A stretch of DNA of 64,000 nucleotides. It comes from RGIG2041 sp045537695. Lineage in GTDB: Bacteria; Bacillota; Clostridia; UBA1381; UMGS1253. Location: NCBI GenBank assembly GCA_045537695.1, contig JAZSQB010000046.1, forward strand, positions 1 to 64,000, written 5' to 3'. The notes under the pieces are model-generated. The model made no database searches. It worked only from the letters and a program-made list of their open reading frames with translations, and was not told where the DNA came from. Of the stretch, positions 9,109 to 18,372 are shown piece after piece; positions within the stretch are counted from its first letter, which is position 1, and the number at the start of each line of letters is the position of its first letter. Both the position numbers and the translations under genes were made by a program.

Positions 9109-10332
9109 ATGGGAAAAACAGTCGTGATTGGTGGCGGTCCGGCAGGTATGATGGCTGCAGGGCGCCTGAATATGCGCGGAAAAGAGACCGTTTTGATTGA
9201 AAAAAATCCGATGCTCGGCAAAAAACTGCGCATTACGGGCAAGGGGAGATGTAATATCACTAACGCCTGTGATGTGACGGAAATTTTTGAGAATATTCCG
9301 CGCAATCCGCGCTTTTTGTACAGCGCGATTTACGGATTTACGAATACGGATATGATTGCGCTTTTGGAAAGTCTTGGTTTAAAAACCAAGGTGGAGCGCG
9401 GTATGCGCGTCTTTCCGGTCAGTGACAGTGCCCACGATGTGGCAAAAGCACTGGAAAAGTACGCACTCGGCAAGCACGTGCGGCTATTGCGCGGGGAAGC
9501 AGAGCAGATTTGTACGGCGCAGGGGCGCGTTTGCGGTGTTGTGTTAAAGGATGGGCGCGAAATCGAATGTGAGAGCGTCATTGTGGCGACGGGCGGCATT
9601 TCTTATCCGCTCACCGGCTCGACGGGAGACGGGTATCGTTTTGCAGCTGCGCTCGGACACGAAATTGCAGAGCCGACGGCATCGCTTGTGCCGGTAATAA
9701 CGCGCGAACAATGGGTTAAGGACCTGATGGGCGTTTCGCTTAAAAACATAGCGTTTAAAGTGACGGATGAAAAGAACCGCAGCATTTACGAAGATTTCGG
9801 CGAAATGCTGTTTACGCATTTTGGCGTATCCGGACCGGTTGTACTCTCGGCAAGTGCACATATGCGCGAGATGCAAAAGCACACCTATACAATGCATATA
9901 GACTTAAAACCGGCGCTGACGGCAGAACAGTTGGACAAGCGTGTTTTGCGCGATTTTGCGCAGGGACCGAACAAGCATCTTGTCAATGCGTTGGATGCAC
10001 TTTTGCCGAAAAAAATCATTGAGCCGATTTTGCACATTGCCGGACTGGAGCTGCATAAGCCGGTCAATGGCCTGCAAAAAGCAGAGCGGCTTAAATTGGT
10101 GGAAACCCTGAAGGATTTGCGTTTGACGGCGCGCGATTTTCGCCCGGTTGCGGAGGCAATTGTGACCTCTGGCGGCGTAACAGTTAAAGAAGTCAATCCG
10201 TCTACAATGGAGTCTAAGATTGTGCAGGGTTTGTATTTTGCCGGCGAGGTTCTGGATGTGGATGCGTATACGGGCGGTTTTAATTTACAGATTGCATATT
10301 CGACCGGTTATCTCGCCGGCGACAATGCATAA
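9109..10332 (+). CDS. HI0933-like NAD(P)/FAD-dependent oxidoreductase (first copy)
   Basis: 407-residue flavoprotein of the HI0933/YhiN family, of uncertain function; members have been annotated as aminoacetone oxidase-like. An FAD-binding GGGPAGMMAA motif lies at the N-terminus, followed by GKKLRITGKGRCNITN, a family signature, and a C-terminal GEVLDVDAYTGGFNLQ that closes the FAD site. The gene begins three bases after rpiR and is followed by cmk after 12 bases, so it is co-transcribed. A paralogue lies at 30396-31610. Confidence 0.87.
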   Translation: MGKTVVIGGGPAGMMAAGRLNMRGKETVLIEKNPMLGKKLRITGKGRCNITNACDVTEIFENIPRNPRFLYSAIYGFTNTDMIALLESLGLKTKVERGMRVFPVSDSAHDVAKALEKYALGKHVRLLRGEAEQICTAQGRVCGVVLKDGREIECESVIVATGGISYPLTGSTGDGYRFAAALGHEIAEPTASLVPVITREQWVKDLMGVSLKNIAFKVTDEKNRSIYEDFGEMLFTHFGVSGPVVLSASAHMREMQKHTYTMHIDLKPALTAEQLDKRVLRDFAQGPNKHLVNALDALLPKKIIEPILHIAGLELHKPVNGLQKAERLKLVETLKDLRLTARDFRPVAEAIVTSGGVTVKEVNPSTMESKIVQGLYFAGEVLDVDAYTGGFNLQIAYSTGYLAGDNA

Positions 10333-10344
10333 GGAGGTATAAGT

Positions 10345-11019
10345 ATGAAAACATATTCGATTGCGATTGACGGGCCGGCAGGTGCCGGCAAAAGCACGAT
10401 TGCCAAGGCGGCGGCGGCGCGTCTGCGTTTTATTTATATTGACACGGGGGCAATGTACCGCGCGGTGGCACTCTATGCCATTCGCAATGATTTACCGTGG
10501 GACGATGCTGAGGGGCGTTTGTCTGCGGCACTTGAAAACATTGAAATTGCCATTGACTATGTCGACGATGCACAGCACGTGTTTTTAAACGGGGAGGATG
10601 TAAACGGACTGATTCGCACACCGCAGGTCAGCGCGGGGGCATCTGCAGTTGCAACGGTGCAGTCAGTGCGCATTAAGCTTGTAGAAATCCAAAGAGAGCT
10701 TGCAAAAGGCAAAAATGTCATTATGGACGGTAGAGACATTGGTACGCACGTTTTGCCTGATGCCGATGTAAAGATTTATTTGACGGCATCGGTGGACGCA
10801 CGCGCACAGAGACGCTATAAAGAGCTTGTTGAAAAGGGCGAGGAAGTGGATTTTGAGACGATTAAAACCGACATTATCGCCAGAGATAAAAACGATTCCG
10901 AACGCGAATTTTCGCCGCTTCGTCAGGCGGAGGATGCCGTCTTGGTGGATAACTCCAATATGGGCATCGAAGAGTCTGTGCAGTTTTTGATTTCGATGAT
11001 TAAAGAAAGGATTGCATAG
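10345..11019 (+). CDS. cmk: Cytidylate kinase
   Basis: 224-residue (d)CMP kinase making CDP and dCDP from ATP. P-loop GPAGAGKST at residues 10-18, IDTGAMYRA nucleotide-binding motif, MDGRDIGT and the lid-region RRYKE. Length is normal. The start ATG follows a strong AAGGAGGT. It is followed one base after its stop by plsC, the pairing seen in many Firmicutes. Confidence 0.96.
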   Translation: MKTYSIAIDGPAGAGKSTIAKAAAARLRFIYIDTGAMYRAVALYAIRNDLPWDDAEGRLSAALENIEIAIDYVDDAQHVFLNGEDVNGLIRTPQVSAGASAVATVQSVRIKLVEIQRELAKGKNVIMDGRDIGTHVLPDADVKIYLTASVDARAQRRYKELVEKGEEVDFETIKTDIIARDKNDSEREFSPLRQAEDAVLVDNSNMGIEESVQFLISMIKERIA

Positions 11020-11020
11020 T

Positions 11021-11626
11021 ATGTTTTATGGTTTTGCTATTGCGCTTTTACGCGCGCTTTTATTCTTCATCTACCCGATGAAGGTCATCGGCAGAGAAAA
11101 AATTGTATATGGTAAAGGTGTGGTGCTTGCGGCAAATCACCAGTGCTTTATGGATGCGGTTTTTGTGGCGCTTGCCTATAAAAAGCAGCTAAATTTTCTT
11201 GCAAAAAAAGAATTGTTTAAATACAAGCCGTTTGCGGCGCTGTTTTATGCACTCGGTGCATTTCCGGTTGACCGCGGTGCGGCGGATTTAAAAGCGGTCA
11301 AAAAGGCGCTTTCCGTGCTGAAAGAGAACAAGCCTTTGCTGATGTTTCCGGAAGGCCCACGTGTGCGCGCAGGGGAAACGGCGGATGCAAAGCACGGTGT
11401 AGCAATGTTTTCGGTAAAATCAAAAGTACCTGTGCAGCCGATTGCCATTGTCAGCAATTTTAAGCCGTTTTGCCGTACATACGTTGTATTCGGCGATCCG
11501 GTCGAGTTTGAAGCGTATTACGGACAGAAGCTGGATAACGAGGTTTTGGCCGTTGTCAGTGATGATGTGATTGACAAAATACGTAAAATTGCGGAAGATA
11601 CAAAAATAGGTCTTGCAAAAAGATAA
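11021..11626 (+). CDS. plsC: 1-acyl-sn-glycerol-3-phosphate acyltransferase (PlsC family)
   Basis: 201-residue acyltransferase adding the second fatty acid during phosphatidic acid synthesis, at the membrane. The catalytic HX4D box is NHQCFMD (near residue 43); FPEGPR (near 107) is the glycerol-3-phosphate-binding block. The N-terminus is hydrophobic (FAIALLRALLFFIY), one membrane anchor. ATG 11021 is one base after the cmk stop; a TTG nine bases earlier is in frame but lacks a well-placed binding site. Confidence 0.93.
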   Translation: MFYGFAIALLRALLFFIYPMKVIGREKIVYGKGVVLAANHQCFMDAVFVALAYKKQLNFLAKKELFKYKPFAALFYALGAFPVDRGAADLKAVKKALSVLKENKPLLMFPEGPRVRAGETADAKHGVAMFSVKSKVPVQPIAIVSNFKPFCRTYVVFGDPVEFEAYYGQKLDNEVLAVVSDDVIDKIRKIAEDTKIGLAKR

Positions 11627-11679
11627 AATATGCGGTAAAATAATATGCAGCTTTGATTTAGCCGAAGGGACATTGGGAA

Positions 11680-13641
11680 ATGAAAAATCAGATTACGGTT
11701 GTAAAGAGCGCCGGTTTCTGTTTTGGCGTGCAAAAAGCGGTCACCGGTGTTTACGCTATGTTAGATGCAGGGGAGAAGATTGCCGTTCTCGGTGAGTTGA
11801 TACACAATCCGACCGTGAATTGCGATTTATGTGCACGCGGTGTTTTGACGGTGGATACGCCGGCTGAATGCCCAAAAGATATGCGTTTGGTGATTCGGAC
11901 GCACGGTATTGCCAAGGATGTGCAGACGCAGGCAGAATCCATGGGGCTTTCGATTGAAGATCTGACCTGCCCGTTTGTGAAAAAGATTCACAATATTGTG
12001 GAGCGCGAAAGTCAGCAGGGGCGAAAAGTCTTAATCATCGGCGATGAAAGCCATCCGGAAGTGCGCGGCATCATGGGGTGGTGTGCAACAAAGCCGGATG
12101 TGCTGCAGACTGCACAGAAAGCTTCAGATTACTGCGAAAGCGGCGTGAGCGTGGTTTGTCAGACGACGTTTAATCAAAAGAATTATGAAAATATTGTTAC
12201 AATTCTAAAAAAGAATTGCCAAGACATATGTTTTTTTGATACAATATGTAATGCGACGCAAGTCCGTCAGGATGAAGCGGCGGCTATTTCGGCAGAATCG
12301 GATGTTATGTTTGTTATCGGCGGCAAGTCGAGTTCAAACACCCGAAAGCTGTATGAGATATGTGCAGAGAAGTGTGCGCATACATACTTAATTGAAAATT
12401 TTGAGGATATTCCTCAAGATATAAATTACAAAAACAAAAAAATAGGTATTACTGCGGGGGCATCTACACCCTCGGGTAGTATCGAGGAGGTCAAAAGACA
12501 CATGGAAGAAATCAAGACAAACGGAGAAGTAAGCTTTGAGGAGGCCCTTGAAGAAACTCTCAAAACTTTAAATACAGGAGACGTGGTTGAAGGCGTAGTC
12601 GTAGACGTAACCCCTACGGAAGTTATCGTAGATCTCGGCTTTAAGTCTGACGGTATCATTCCGGCAAGCGAACTTACCGAAGATCCGGACGTAAAACCTG
12701 CTGATGTAGTTAAAGTTGGCGAAACAATCGAAGTATTCGTTGTTGGTGTAAACGACGGCGAGGGTAAGACCCTGCTTTCCAAGAAAAAGCTCGATGCCAT
12801 TGCTGGCTGGAAGAAGATTGAGGAAGCACTCGAGAATGAAACCATTCTCGCAGGTAAGGTAGTCCAGGCTGTAAACGGCGGTATTATCGTGTTGGTAGAA
12901 GGTACACGCGTATTCGTACCGGCGCGTCAGGCTTCCGACAGATTTACACCGGACTTAAACGTATTTGTAAATCAGAATGTTGAACTGCGTATTACAGAAA
13001 TCAACACAAGACGCAGAAGAGTATCCGGTTCCATCCTTTCCGTACTCAAGGAAAAGAAAAAGGCATTGGAAGAAGCTTTCTGGGCAAGTGCAGAAGCTGG
13101 CAAGCAGTACACCGGTGTTGTTAAGTCCATTATGCCGTTTGGTGCTTTTGTTGACATCGGCGGTGTTGACGGTCTTGTACACATCAGCGAGCTGAGCTGG
13201 AACAGAATTAAGGATCCGAGCGAAGTTGTTGCAGTTGGCGATACCCTTGAAGTATACATCAAGGATATCAACGCTGAAACAAAGAAGATTTCCCTCGGTT
13301 ATAAGAAGGATGAAGACAATCCGTGGACAATTGCAAAGGCTAAGTTTAATGAAGGCGACGTTGTATCTGCAAAGGTTGTTCGTTTCATGAGCTTTGGTGC
13401 ATTTGTAGAACTCCTTGACGGTGTAGATGGTCTTATCCACATTTCTCAGATTGCAAACAAGAGAATTGAGAAGCCGGAAAGCGAACTCAAGATTGGTCAG
13501 GTTGTAGAAGCAAAGATTATCAAGATTGATTGGGAAGCAAAGCGTATCAGCCTGAGCATCCGTGCGCTTTTGGAGCCGGAAGTTGCAGAAGAAGTTGTAG
13601 AAGAAGTAGCAGAAGAAGCTGCTGAAACTGCAGAAGAGTAA
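11680..13641 (+). CDS. ispH: IspH (HMBPP reductase) fused to four S1 RNA-binding domains
   Basis: 653-residue fusion. Residues 1 to about 277 are 4-hydroxy-3-methylbut-2-enyl diphosphate reductase, the last step of the MEP isoprenoid pathway; the cysteines that bind the Fe-S cluster are seen in GFCFGV, LTCPF and CNAT. From about residue 298 four S1 (OB-fold) repeats follow, the last two closest to consensus (GVVKSIMPFGAFVDIGG; AKVVRFMSFGAFVELLDG), then a Glu/Ala-rich acidic tail. The fusion is well known in Clostridia. An in-frame ATG at 12502 with its own GAGGAGG may release the S1 half separately. Last gene of the rpiR operon. Confidence 0.93.
   Translation: MKNQITVVKSAGFCFGVQKAVTGVYAMLDAGEKIAVLGELIHNPTVNCDLCARGVLTVDTPAECPKDMRLVIRTHGIAKDVQTQAESMGLSIEDLTCPFVKKIHNIVERESQQGRKVLIIGDESHPEVRGIMGWCATKPDVLQTAQKASDYCESGVSVVCQTTFNQKNYENIVTILKKNCQDICFFDTICNATQVRQDEAAAISAESDVMFVIGGKSSSNTRKLYEICAEKCAHTYLIENFEDIPQDINYKNKKIGITAGASTPSGSIEEVKRHMEEIKTNGEVSFEEALEETLKTLNTGDVVEGVVVDVTPTEVIVDLGFKSDGIIPASELTEDPDVKPADVVKVGETIEVFVVGVNDGEGKTLLSKKKLDAIAGWKKIEEALENETILAGKVVQAVNGGIIVLVEGTRVFVPARQASDRFTPDLNVFVNQNVELRITEINTRRRRVSGSILSVLKEKKKALEEAFWASAEAGKQYTGVVKSIMPFGAFVDIGGVDGLVHISELSWNRIKDPSEVVAVGDTLEVYIKDINAETKKISLGYKKDEDNPWTIAKAKFNEGDVVSAKVVRFMSFGAFVELLDGVDGLIHISQIANKRIEKPESELKIGQVVEAKIIKIDWEAKRISLSIRALLEPEVAEEVVEEVAEEAAETAEE
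12216..12245 (+). promoter_or_regulatory. Possible internal promoter before the S1 half of the fusion
   Basis: TTGCCA (12216-12221), 18 bases, TACAAT (12240-12245), inside the ispH coding region. Coding constraint makes chance matches possible. Confidence 0.35.
12484..12504 (+). promoter_or_regulatory. Internal Shine-Dalgarno and ATG for a free S1 protein
   Basis: GAGGAGG at 12484-12490 lies 11 bases before ATG 12502, in frame with the fusion (residue 275) and just before the first S1 domain. Translation from here would give a separate four-S1-domain protein of about 379 residues. Confidence 0.4.
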
Positions 13642-13670
13642 TTCTCAAATTAAAATCGAGATAAAATCCG

Positions 13671-13879
13671 ATACCGCCCCCTAAATGTTAGGCAAAAATC
13701 TAACGAATGGGCGAGTGGTCTTGAGGCTACAATGGTTTTAGCCGGTAATTTACCGAAAACAGATCACAAAAAATCCGCATTATACGTGAGTATGATGCGG
13801 ATTTTTATGATCCTCTTTCCGACAAAAAGTCTCGTCTAAAACTGCTACGCAATAAAAAGTTTAACTTTTTGTGGTTACA
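13671..13879. mobile_element. Possible internally deleted IS3-like remnant
   Basis: The left part (13671-13713) matches the IS end at 141-92 closely, sharing CAAAAATCTAACGA and the same hairpin layout (GTTAG/CTAAC inside CGCCC/GGGCG). At 13860-13879, TTTAACTTTTTGTGGTTACA resembles an inverted right end of that group. No transposase is encoded between. The right-end match is weak. Confidence 0.4.
13769..13806. terminator. Bidirectional rho-independent terminator between ispH/S1 and trkH
   Basis: AAAAATCCGCAT (13769-13780) pairs with ATGCGGATTTTT (13795-13806), loop of 14. T-runs on both strands serve the plus-strand ispH/S1 operon and minus-strand trkA-trkH. Confidence 0.85.
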
Positions 13880-13905
13880 CACTTAAATATAAATCCTGAA
13901 TTTAA

Positions 13906-15339
13906 TTATTTTTTCCAAGCATTTGGTGAGAATAAAATCAACATCGGAAAGATTTCCAATCTGCCAATCAGCATATCGAATGACATAATCAGGGTCGACA
14001 GCGGGGAATACACAGAAAAATTCTGTGTCGGGCCAACGTGCGCCAAACCCGGACCAATATTATTCAGCGTGGCGGCAATTGCTGTGAAATTCGTTGTGAA
14101 ATCCATATTATCCAGGCTGATGATTAACATAGATGCAGCAAAAATGATGCTATAAGCTGCCATATACACGTTTACGGCGCGGATGGTTTCGTGCGCAACT
14201 GGACGTCCGTTCATTGTAAGCTTGACAATACTGCGTGGATGCGTGGAAATACGCACCTGCTTTACAATGCTTTTCAGCAAAACCAAAATTCTGGACACTT
14301 TAATGCCGCCACCGGTGCTGCCGGCGCATGCGCCGATAAACATTAATAATACCAAGATAGCCTTGGAAAATTCCGGCCATAAATCAAAGTCCGTTGTGGT
14401 GTAACCGGTTGTGGTGATGATGGAGCCTACCTGAAATGCGCTGTGCCGTATGGTTTCACCAATGGAACTAAACAGTGGGTAACAGTTGATTGTTATGAGC
14501 GCAATAGAGGTGAGGATAATGCCAAGATAGGCTTTTGTTTCGTCAGCATGGATAATCAACTTCCATTTGCGCATCAAAATCAGGTAGTAGAATGTGAAAT
14601 CTATACCGAATAAAATCATAAATATGGTAATGACATTTTGCACGTATGGTGTATAATCTCCGCAGCTGGCGTTGACTATGCCGAAACCACCGGTGCCGGC
14701 TGTGCCGAAGCTGATCGTCAATGCAGAGAACAGGTCTAATCCGCCCAAAAGAAGCAGAATAATTTGTGCAAAGGTCATGGAAATATAAATACCATACAAC
14801 CATTTTGCGCTTGTGCCGATTTTTGGTACAAGCTTGCCAACAGATGGACCGGTTGATTCCGCTTTGATTAGGTGGAGGTTCTCACCGCCGGAAAGCGGTA
14901 GAATTGCAACCAGGAATACGAGCACACCCATACCGCCAATCCAGTGCGAGAAACTGCGCCAGAACAAAAGACTTTTCGGCAAAGCTTCTACATCAGAAAG
15001 AATCGATGCACCGGTAGTTGTAAATCCGGAAACGGATTCAAAAAACGCATCAATGAAGTTCGGAATATATCCGGAAAAGTAAAACGGTAATGCGCCGAAC
15101 AAACTCATTGCAATCCAGGCTAAACCGACAATGGTAAAGCCTTCTTTTGCATATAATGCCTTGTTTTTTGGTTTCTTTAATACCAAGGGTAAGCCGAAGG
15201 CAAGACAAAGCAGTATGCATAAAAAATATAGCATAAAGTTTTCGCCGTAGGCAATTGCACAAAGCAGTGGTGTTGCAAGACAGCCGGCTTCTATGCAAAG
15301 TACCCATCCTAAGGTATGAAAAATAATTTGATAATTCAT
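13906..15339 (-). CDS. trkH: Trk/Ktr-type potassium uptake protein, membrane subunit TrkH
   Basis: 477-residue polytopic membrane protein forming the K+-translocating pore of a Trk system. Four pore-loop selectivity segments are visible: VSGFTTTGAS, FGTAGTGGFG, TTTGYTTTDF and NNIGPGLAHVG. It is 15 bases downstream of trkA, which supplies the NAD-binding regulatory subunit. Length fits TrkH of Firmicutes. Confidence 0.95.
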   Translation of the reverse strand: MNYQIIFHTLGWVLCIEAGCLATPLLCAIAYGENFMLYFLCILLCLAFGLPLVLKKPKNKALYAKEGFTIVGLAWIAMSLFGALPFYFSGYIPNFIDAFFESVSGFTTTGASILSDVEALPKSLLFWRSFSHWIGGMGVLVFLVAILPLSGGENLHLIKAESTGPSVGKLVPKIGTSAKWLYGIYISMTFAQIILLLLGGLDLFSALTISFGTAGTGGFGIVNASCGDYTPYVQNVITIFMILFGIDFTFYYLILMRKWKLIIHADETKAYLGIILTSIALITINCYPLFSSIGETIRHSAFQVGSIITTTGYTTTDFDLWPEFSKAILVLLMFIGACAGSTGGGIKVSRILVLLKSIVKQVRISTHPRSIVKLTMNGRPVAHETIRAVNVYMAAYSIIFAASMLIISLDNMDFTTNFTAIAATLNNIGPGLAHVGPTQNFSVYSPLSTLIMSFDMLIGRLEIFPMLILFSPNAWKK

Positions 15340-15354
15340 ATTTATTTCTATCCT

Positions 15355-16713
15355 TTATTCCAAAATGTCACTTATGTCTTTAAAGCCGCTTTCGGCAGTT
15401 ACAATAATCACTGTATCTCGCGGTTTGATTATATCGCGACCGCGCGGGATGATGATATGTCCGCTGCGGTTAATACAAGCAACTAAAACATGACTCTTTA
15501 AATGCAGTTTTTCGAGCGGAATACCTGCAATCGGCGAATTTTCGTGAATACGAAATTCAAGCGCCTCCGCTTTGCCATCTAAAATATAGTGCATTGTTTC
15601 AATGTTACTGCCAATGGAGTTCTTTTTTGCACGTACAAAACGCACGATGTATTCGGCGGTGATATTCTTAGGATATACCATCGTATCCAGCTGCAGACTG
15701 CCGATGACTTCGTCGTAGGCAATTCGGTTGATTTTAGTAATCAGCTTCGCATTGGTCTTGCTTTTTGCGAAGAGGGAAAGCAAAATGTTTTCCTCATCAA
15801 TATTTGTCAGCGGAACAAAGGATTCTGTGTGCTCCAAGCCTTCCTCCAACAGGAGATGGTTGTCGGTACCGTCGCCGTGGATGATGGTTGCCTTTGGCAG
15901 TAAATCACAAAGCTCGTCGCAACGCTTTGCATCACGCTCAATGATTTTTACTTTGATGCCTGCCTGTAAAAGCATATCGGAAAGGTAGTATGCGGTTTCG
16001 CCGCCACCGACAATAATCGTGTCTTTAACACGATTGGTTTTAATGCCGATTTTTTTGAAAAATTCCATACCGTTTTTAATGGTGGAAATAATGCTGACCA
16101 AATCGCCGCTTTTGAGTACAAAATCACCGCGCGGGATGAAAACGTCATCGCCACGTTCAACGCCGCAAACGAGAATGTCACAATGCAGCTTCGGCGCAAG
16201 TTGTGCTACGGAAAGATTGTCCAATACGGAATCATCCGGAACGCGGAATTTCAGTATTTCTACACGTCCGCGTGCGAAAGTATCAATTTGAATTGCAGAA
16301 GGAAATCGCAGTATGCTTGCCATTTCCTTTGCTGCTGCGTGTTCCGGATTAATGACCATGGCAAGACCTAAGTCGTCTTTGAATAAGGCAAGGGATTTTG
16401 CGTAATCCGGCTTGCGTACTCTGGCGATTGCCTGGCATTCACCAAGTTTTTTGGCTAAAAGGCAGGTGAGCATATTCAACTCGTCGGATTCTGTCACAGC
16501 AATGAGCAAATCTGTTTCTTCAACATCTGCCTCTGTGAGCACATCAATATTGCCGCAGTTGCCGACAACGCCCATAACGTCATGTTGATTGACCAAAATT
16601 TCGACAATTTCTGGATTGATGTCTATGACGGTGATGTTATGTTCTTTTTCGAAGCTGAGGCGTTCGGTCAGCTTTTGTCCAACCTTACCGCAGCCTGCAA
16701 TAATTATATTCAT
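15355..16713 (-). CDS. trkA: Trk system potassium transporter regulatory subunit TrkA
   Basis: 452-residue cytosolic protein with two tandem RCK units: Rossmann RCK_N (MNIIIAGCGKVGQ), RCK_C, a second RCK_N (DTIIVGGGETAYY near residue 220) and a second RCK_C. It binds NAD(H) or nucleotides and gates TrkH. ATG 16713 follows AGGAGA; an in-frame upstream start lacks support. First gene of trkA-trkH. Confidence 0.95.
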   Translation of the reverse strand: MNIIIAGCGKVGQKLTERLSFEKEHNITVIDINPEIVEILVNQHDVMGVVGNCGNIDVLTEADVEETDLLIAVTESDELNMLTCLLAKKLGECQAIARVRKPDYAKSLALFKDDLGLAMVINPEHAAAKEMASILRFPSAIQIDTFARGRVEILKFRVPDDSVLDNLSVAQLAPKLHCDILVCGVERGDDVFIPRGDFVLKSGDLVSIISTIKNGMEFFKKIGIKTNRVKDTIIVGGGETAYYLSDMLLQAGIKVKIIERDAKRCDELCDLLPKATIIHGDGTDNHLLLEEGLEHTESFVPLTNIDEENILLSLFAKSKTNAKLITKINRIAYDEVIGSLQLDTMVYPKNITAEYIVRFVRAKKNSIGSNIETMHYILDGKAEALEFRIHENSPIAGIPLEKLHLKSHVLVACINRSGHIIIPRGRDIIKPRDTVIIVTAESGFKDISDILE

Positions 16714-16744
16714 AAGTAGCATCTCCTACATATTTGGTTAGCTT

Positions 16745-16773
16745 ATTATAGCACCATTATTTTTGAAAATCAA
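16745..16773 (-). promoter_or_regulatory. Promoter of trkA-trkH
   Basis: Minus strand TTGATT (16773-16768), 17 bases, TATAAT (16750-16745). Confidence 0.65.
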
Positions 16774-16784
16774 TAGCTTTGCAA

Positions 16785-16820
16785 AAATAATAAAAATGCC
16801 GAAATTCGTTCGGCATTTTG
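16785..16820 (-). terminator. Terminator after degV
   Basis: Stem AAAATGCCGAA / TTCGGCATTTT centred near 16806, with a T-rich tail on the minus strand, directly after the degV stop. Confidence 0.8.
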
Positions 16821-16829
16821 TATGGCTGT

Positions 16830-17720
16830 TTAATCTTCGTCGTATACTTTTCGGGGAGATTTTGTGCGATAGAACAGCGCAATTGTACCCGGTCCGATGT
16901 GCGTGCCGACGGTGGCGCCAATATCGGATTGTAAACGCAGCTCGCTGTCTTCGCCGCACTGGATTTTCACTTCGTTCCACAACTGGGCAGCGGTGTCCGG
17001 TGCGCTTGCGTGTACGATGCACCATTGGGGATTCTCTGTATCCAAATCATCACTGATGGCTTTTTGCACGAGCTTTTGCAACACGGTCTTACTGCCGCGG
17101 AATTTGTCCACAGACTCCATAATGCCGTTGATGACGGATAATACCGGCTTGATGTTTAATAAACTGCCGGCAATTAAACTTGCCTTGTTGATTCTGCCAC
17201 CTTTTTCAAGATATTTTAATGTATCAACAAGCACATAAACATTCGTGTGTCTACGCACATTTTTTGCGCCTTCAATAATCTCTTCGAGTGATTTGCCTTC
17301 CTTATTTAAACGAATAGCTTCTTCAAGCATCAGCACAATATATAAAGAATAGCTCATTGAATCCACAATTTCGATTCTTGCGCCCGGATGCTCCTCTAAA
17401 ATTTCTTTTTTAAGCATATGGCAGGTTTGATTTGTTCCGCTAGCCTTGGAAGAAATCGTAAAATAAATTGTTGCATCGTAGTCATCGATGCCTTCGGTTA
17501 AAATTTCTTTGAGCACGACCGGAGAAGGTTGTGATGTCGTTGGAATTTGAGCTTCGGATTCGAGCTTTTTGTAAAACTCTTCCGCTGTTATATCATGCCA
17601 TGCACGTATTTCCTTTCCGTCAGAAAAAATAATAGGCATACCAATCACGGTAATGTCATTTTCTTTAGCATACGCCTTTGGAATATCAGATGCAGAATCT
17701 ACAATAAATTTAATCTTCAT
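16830..17720 (-). CDS. DegV family fatty-acid-binding protein
   Basis: 296-residue DegV/FakB-type protein. Family members bind a fatty acid and, in Gram-positives, present it to the kinase FakA for phosphorylation. DSASDIP near the N-terminus, PTTSQPSP (loop around the bound carboxylate) and SSKASGT are visible, and GPGTIALFY lies near the C-terminus. It is 11 bases after trmL, probably co-transcribed. No fakA is in the window, so its lipid role is inferred from family alone. Confidence 0.9.
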   Translation of the reverse strand: MKIKFIVDSASDIPKAYAKENDITVIGMPIIFSDGKEIRAWHDITAEEFYKKLESEAQIPTTSQPSPVVLKEILTEGIDDYDATIYFTISSKASGTNQTCHMLKKEILEEHPGARIEIVDSMSYSLYIVLMLEEAIRLNKEGKSLEEIIEGAKNVRRHTNVYVLVDTLKYLEKGGRINKASLIAGSLLNIKPVLSVINGIMESVDKFRGSKTVLQKLVQKAISDDLDTENPQWCIVHASAPDTAAQLWNEVKIQCGEDSELRLQSDIGATVGTHIGPGTIALFYRTKSPRKVYDED

Positions 17721-17731
17721 GGGTTAGCCTC

Positions 17732-18226
17732 CTACCAAGTATATTTTGTAAGTTGCCCGTCTGCCTTCAGTGATGCAAAGTTGGTTTGGCGCAGTGCTTC
17801 ATAGATGACAATGGCAACGGAGTTGGAAAGATTTAAGCTTCGGGCATCGGCAATCATCGGAACGCGGATGCAGCTTTCTTTGTTGCTGTGCAACAAATCT
17901 TCGTCCAGCCCCTTAGTTTCTTTGCCGAACATTATATAATCGCCGTCTTTAAATTTTACATCACAGTAGGTTTGCGGCGCTTTTGTCGTGGCAAAATAAC
18001 AAGTAATATCTTTATTTTTTTCGAAAAAGTCTGCGATGTTTTCATAGTATGTAATGTCCAAAAGATGCCAGTAATCCAGTCCGGCGCGCTTTAAGTTTTT
18101 ATCTGTAATTTCAAAGCCAAACGGCTTAATCAGATGTAGCCGGCTGCCGGTTGCGGCGCAAGTTCTGGCAATGTTGCCGGTGTTTTGCGGTATCTCCGGC
18201 TCGCAAAGTACAATATTAAAGCTCAA
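17732..18226 (-). CDS. trmL: tRNA (cytidine(34)-2'-O)-methyltransferase TrmL
   Basis: 164-residue SPOUT methyltransferase that 2'-O-methylates the wobble base of certain tRNA-Leu. Visible motifs: EPEIPQNTGNIARTC at the N-terminus, FGKETKGL and the trefoil-knot block IPMIADARSLNLSNSVAI (here VPMIADARSLNLSNSVAI). The start is TTG 18226 preceded by AGGAGA; this fits the conserved N-terminus. A weak promoter with TATAAT on the minus strand at 18259-18254 lies upstream. Confidence 0.93.
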   Translation of the reverse strand: MSFNIVLCEPEIPQNTGNIARTCAATGSRLHLIKPFGFEITDKNLKRAGLDYWHLLDITYYENIADFFEKNKDITCYFATTKAPQTYCDVKFKDGDYIMFGKETKGLDEDLLHSNKESCIRVPMIADARSLNLSNSVAIVIYEALRQTNFASLKADGQLTKYTW

Positions 18227-18372
18227 ATGTATCGTCTCCTATCTAATATGATTATTATACACAAATTAAACTGAAAAATCCAGTCTTTTTTTAAAAATGA
18301 TGCATCGCTTTGCATAAAAATGGTTAAACGGAAAAGAATAACGTTAAACTTATGCGAAAGGGAGGTATCATT

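Noticed and set aside
18300..18372. Sigma-G promoter for gpr
   Set aside because: GCATA at about 18312 has no properly spaced -10 match.
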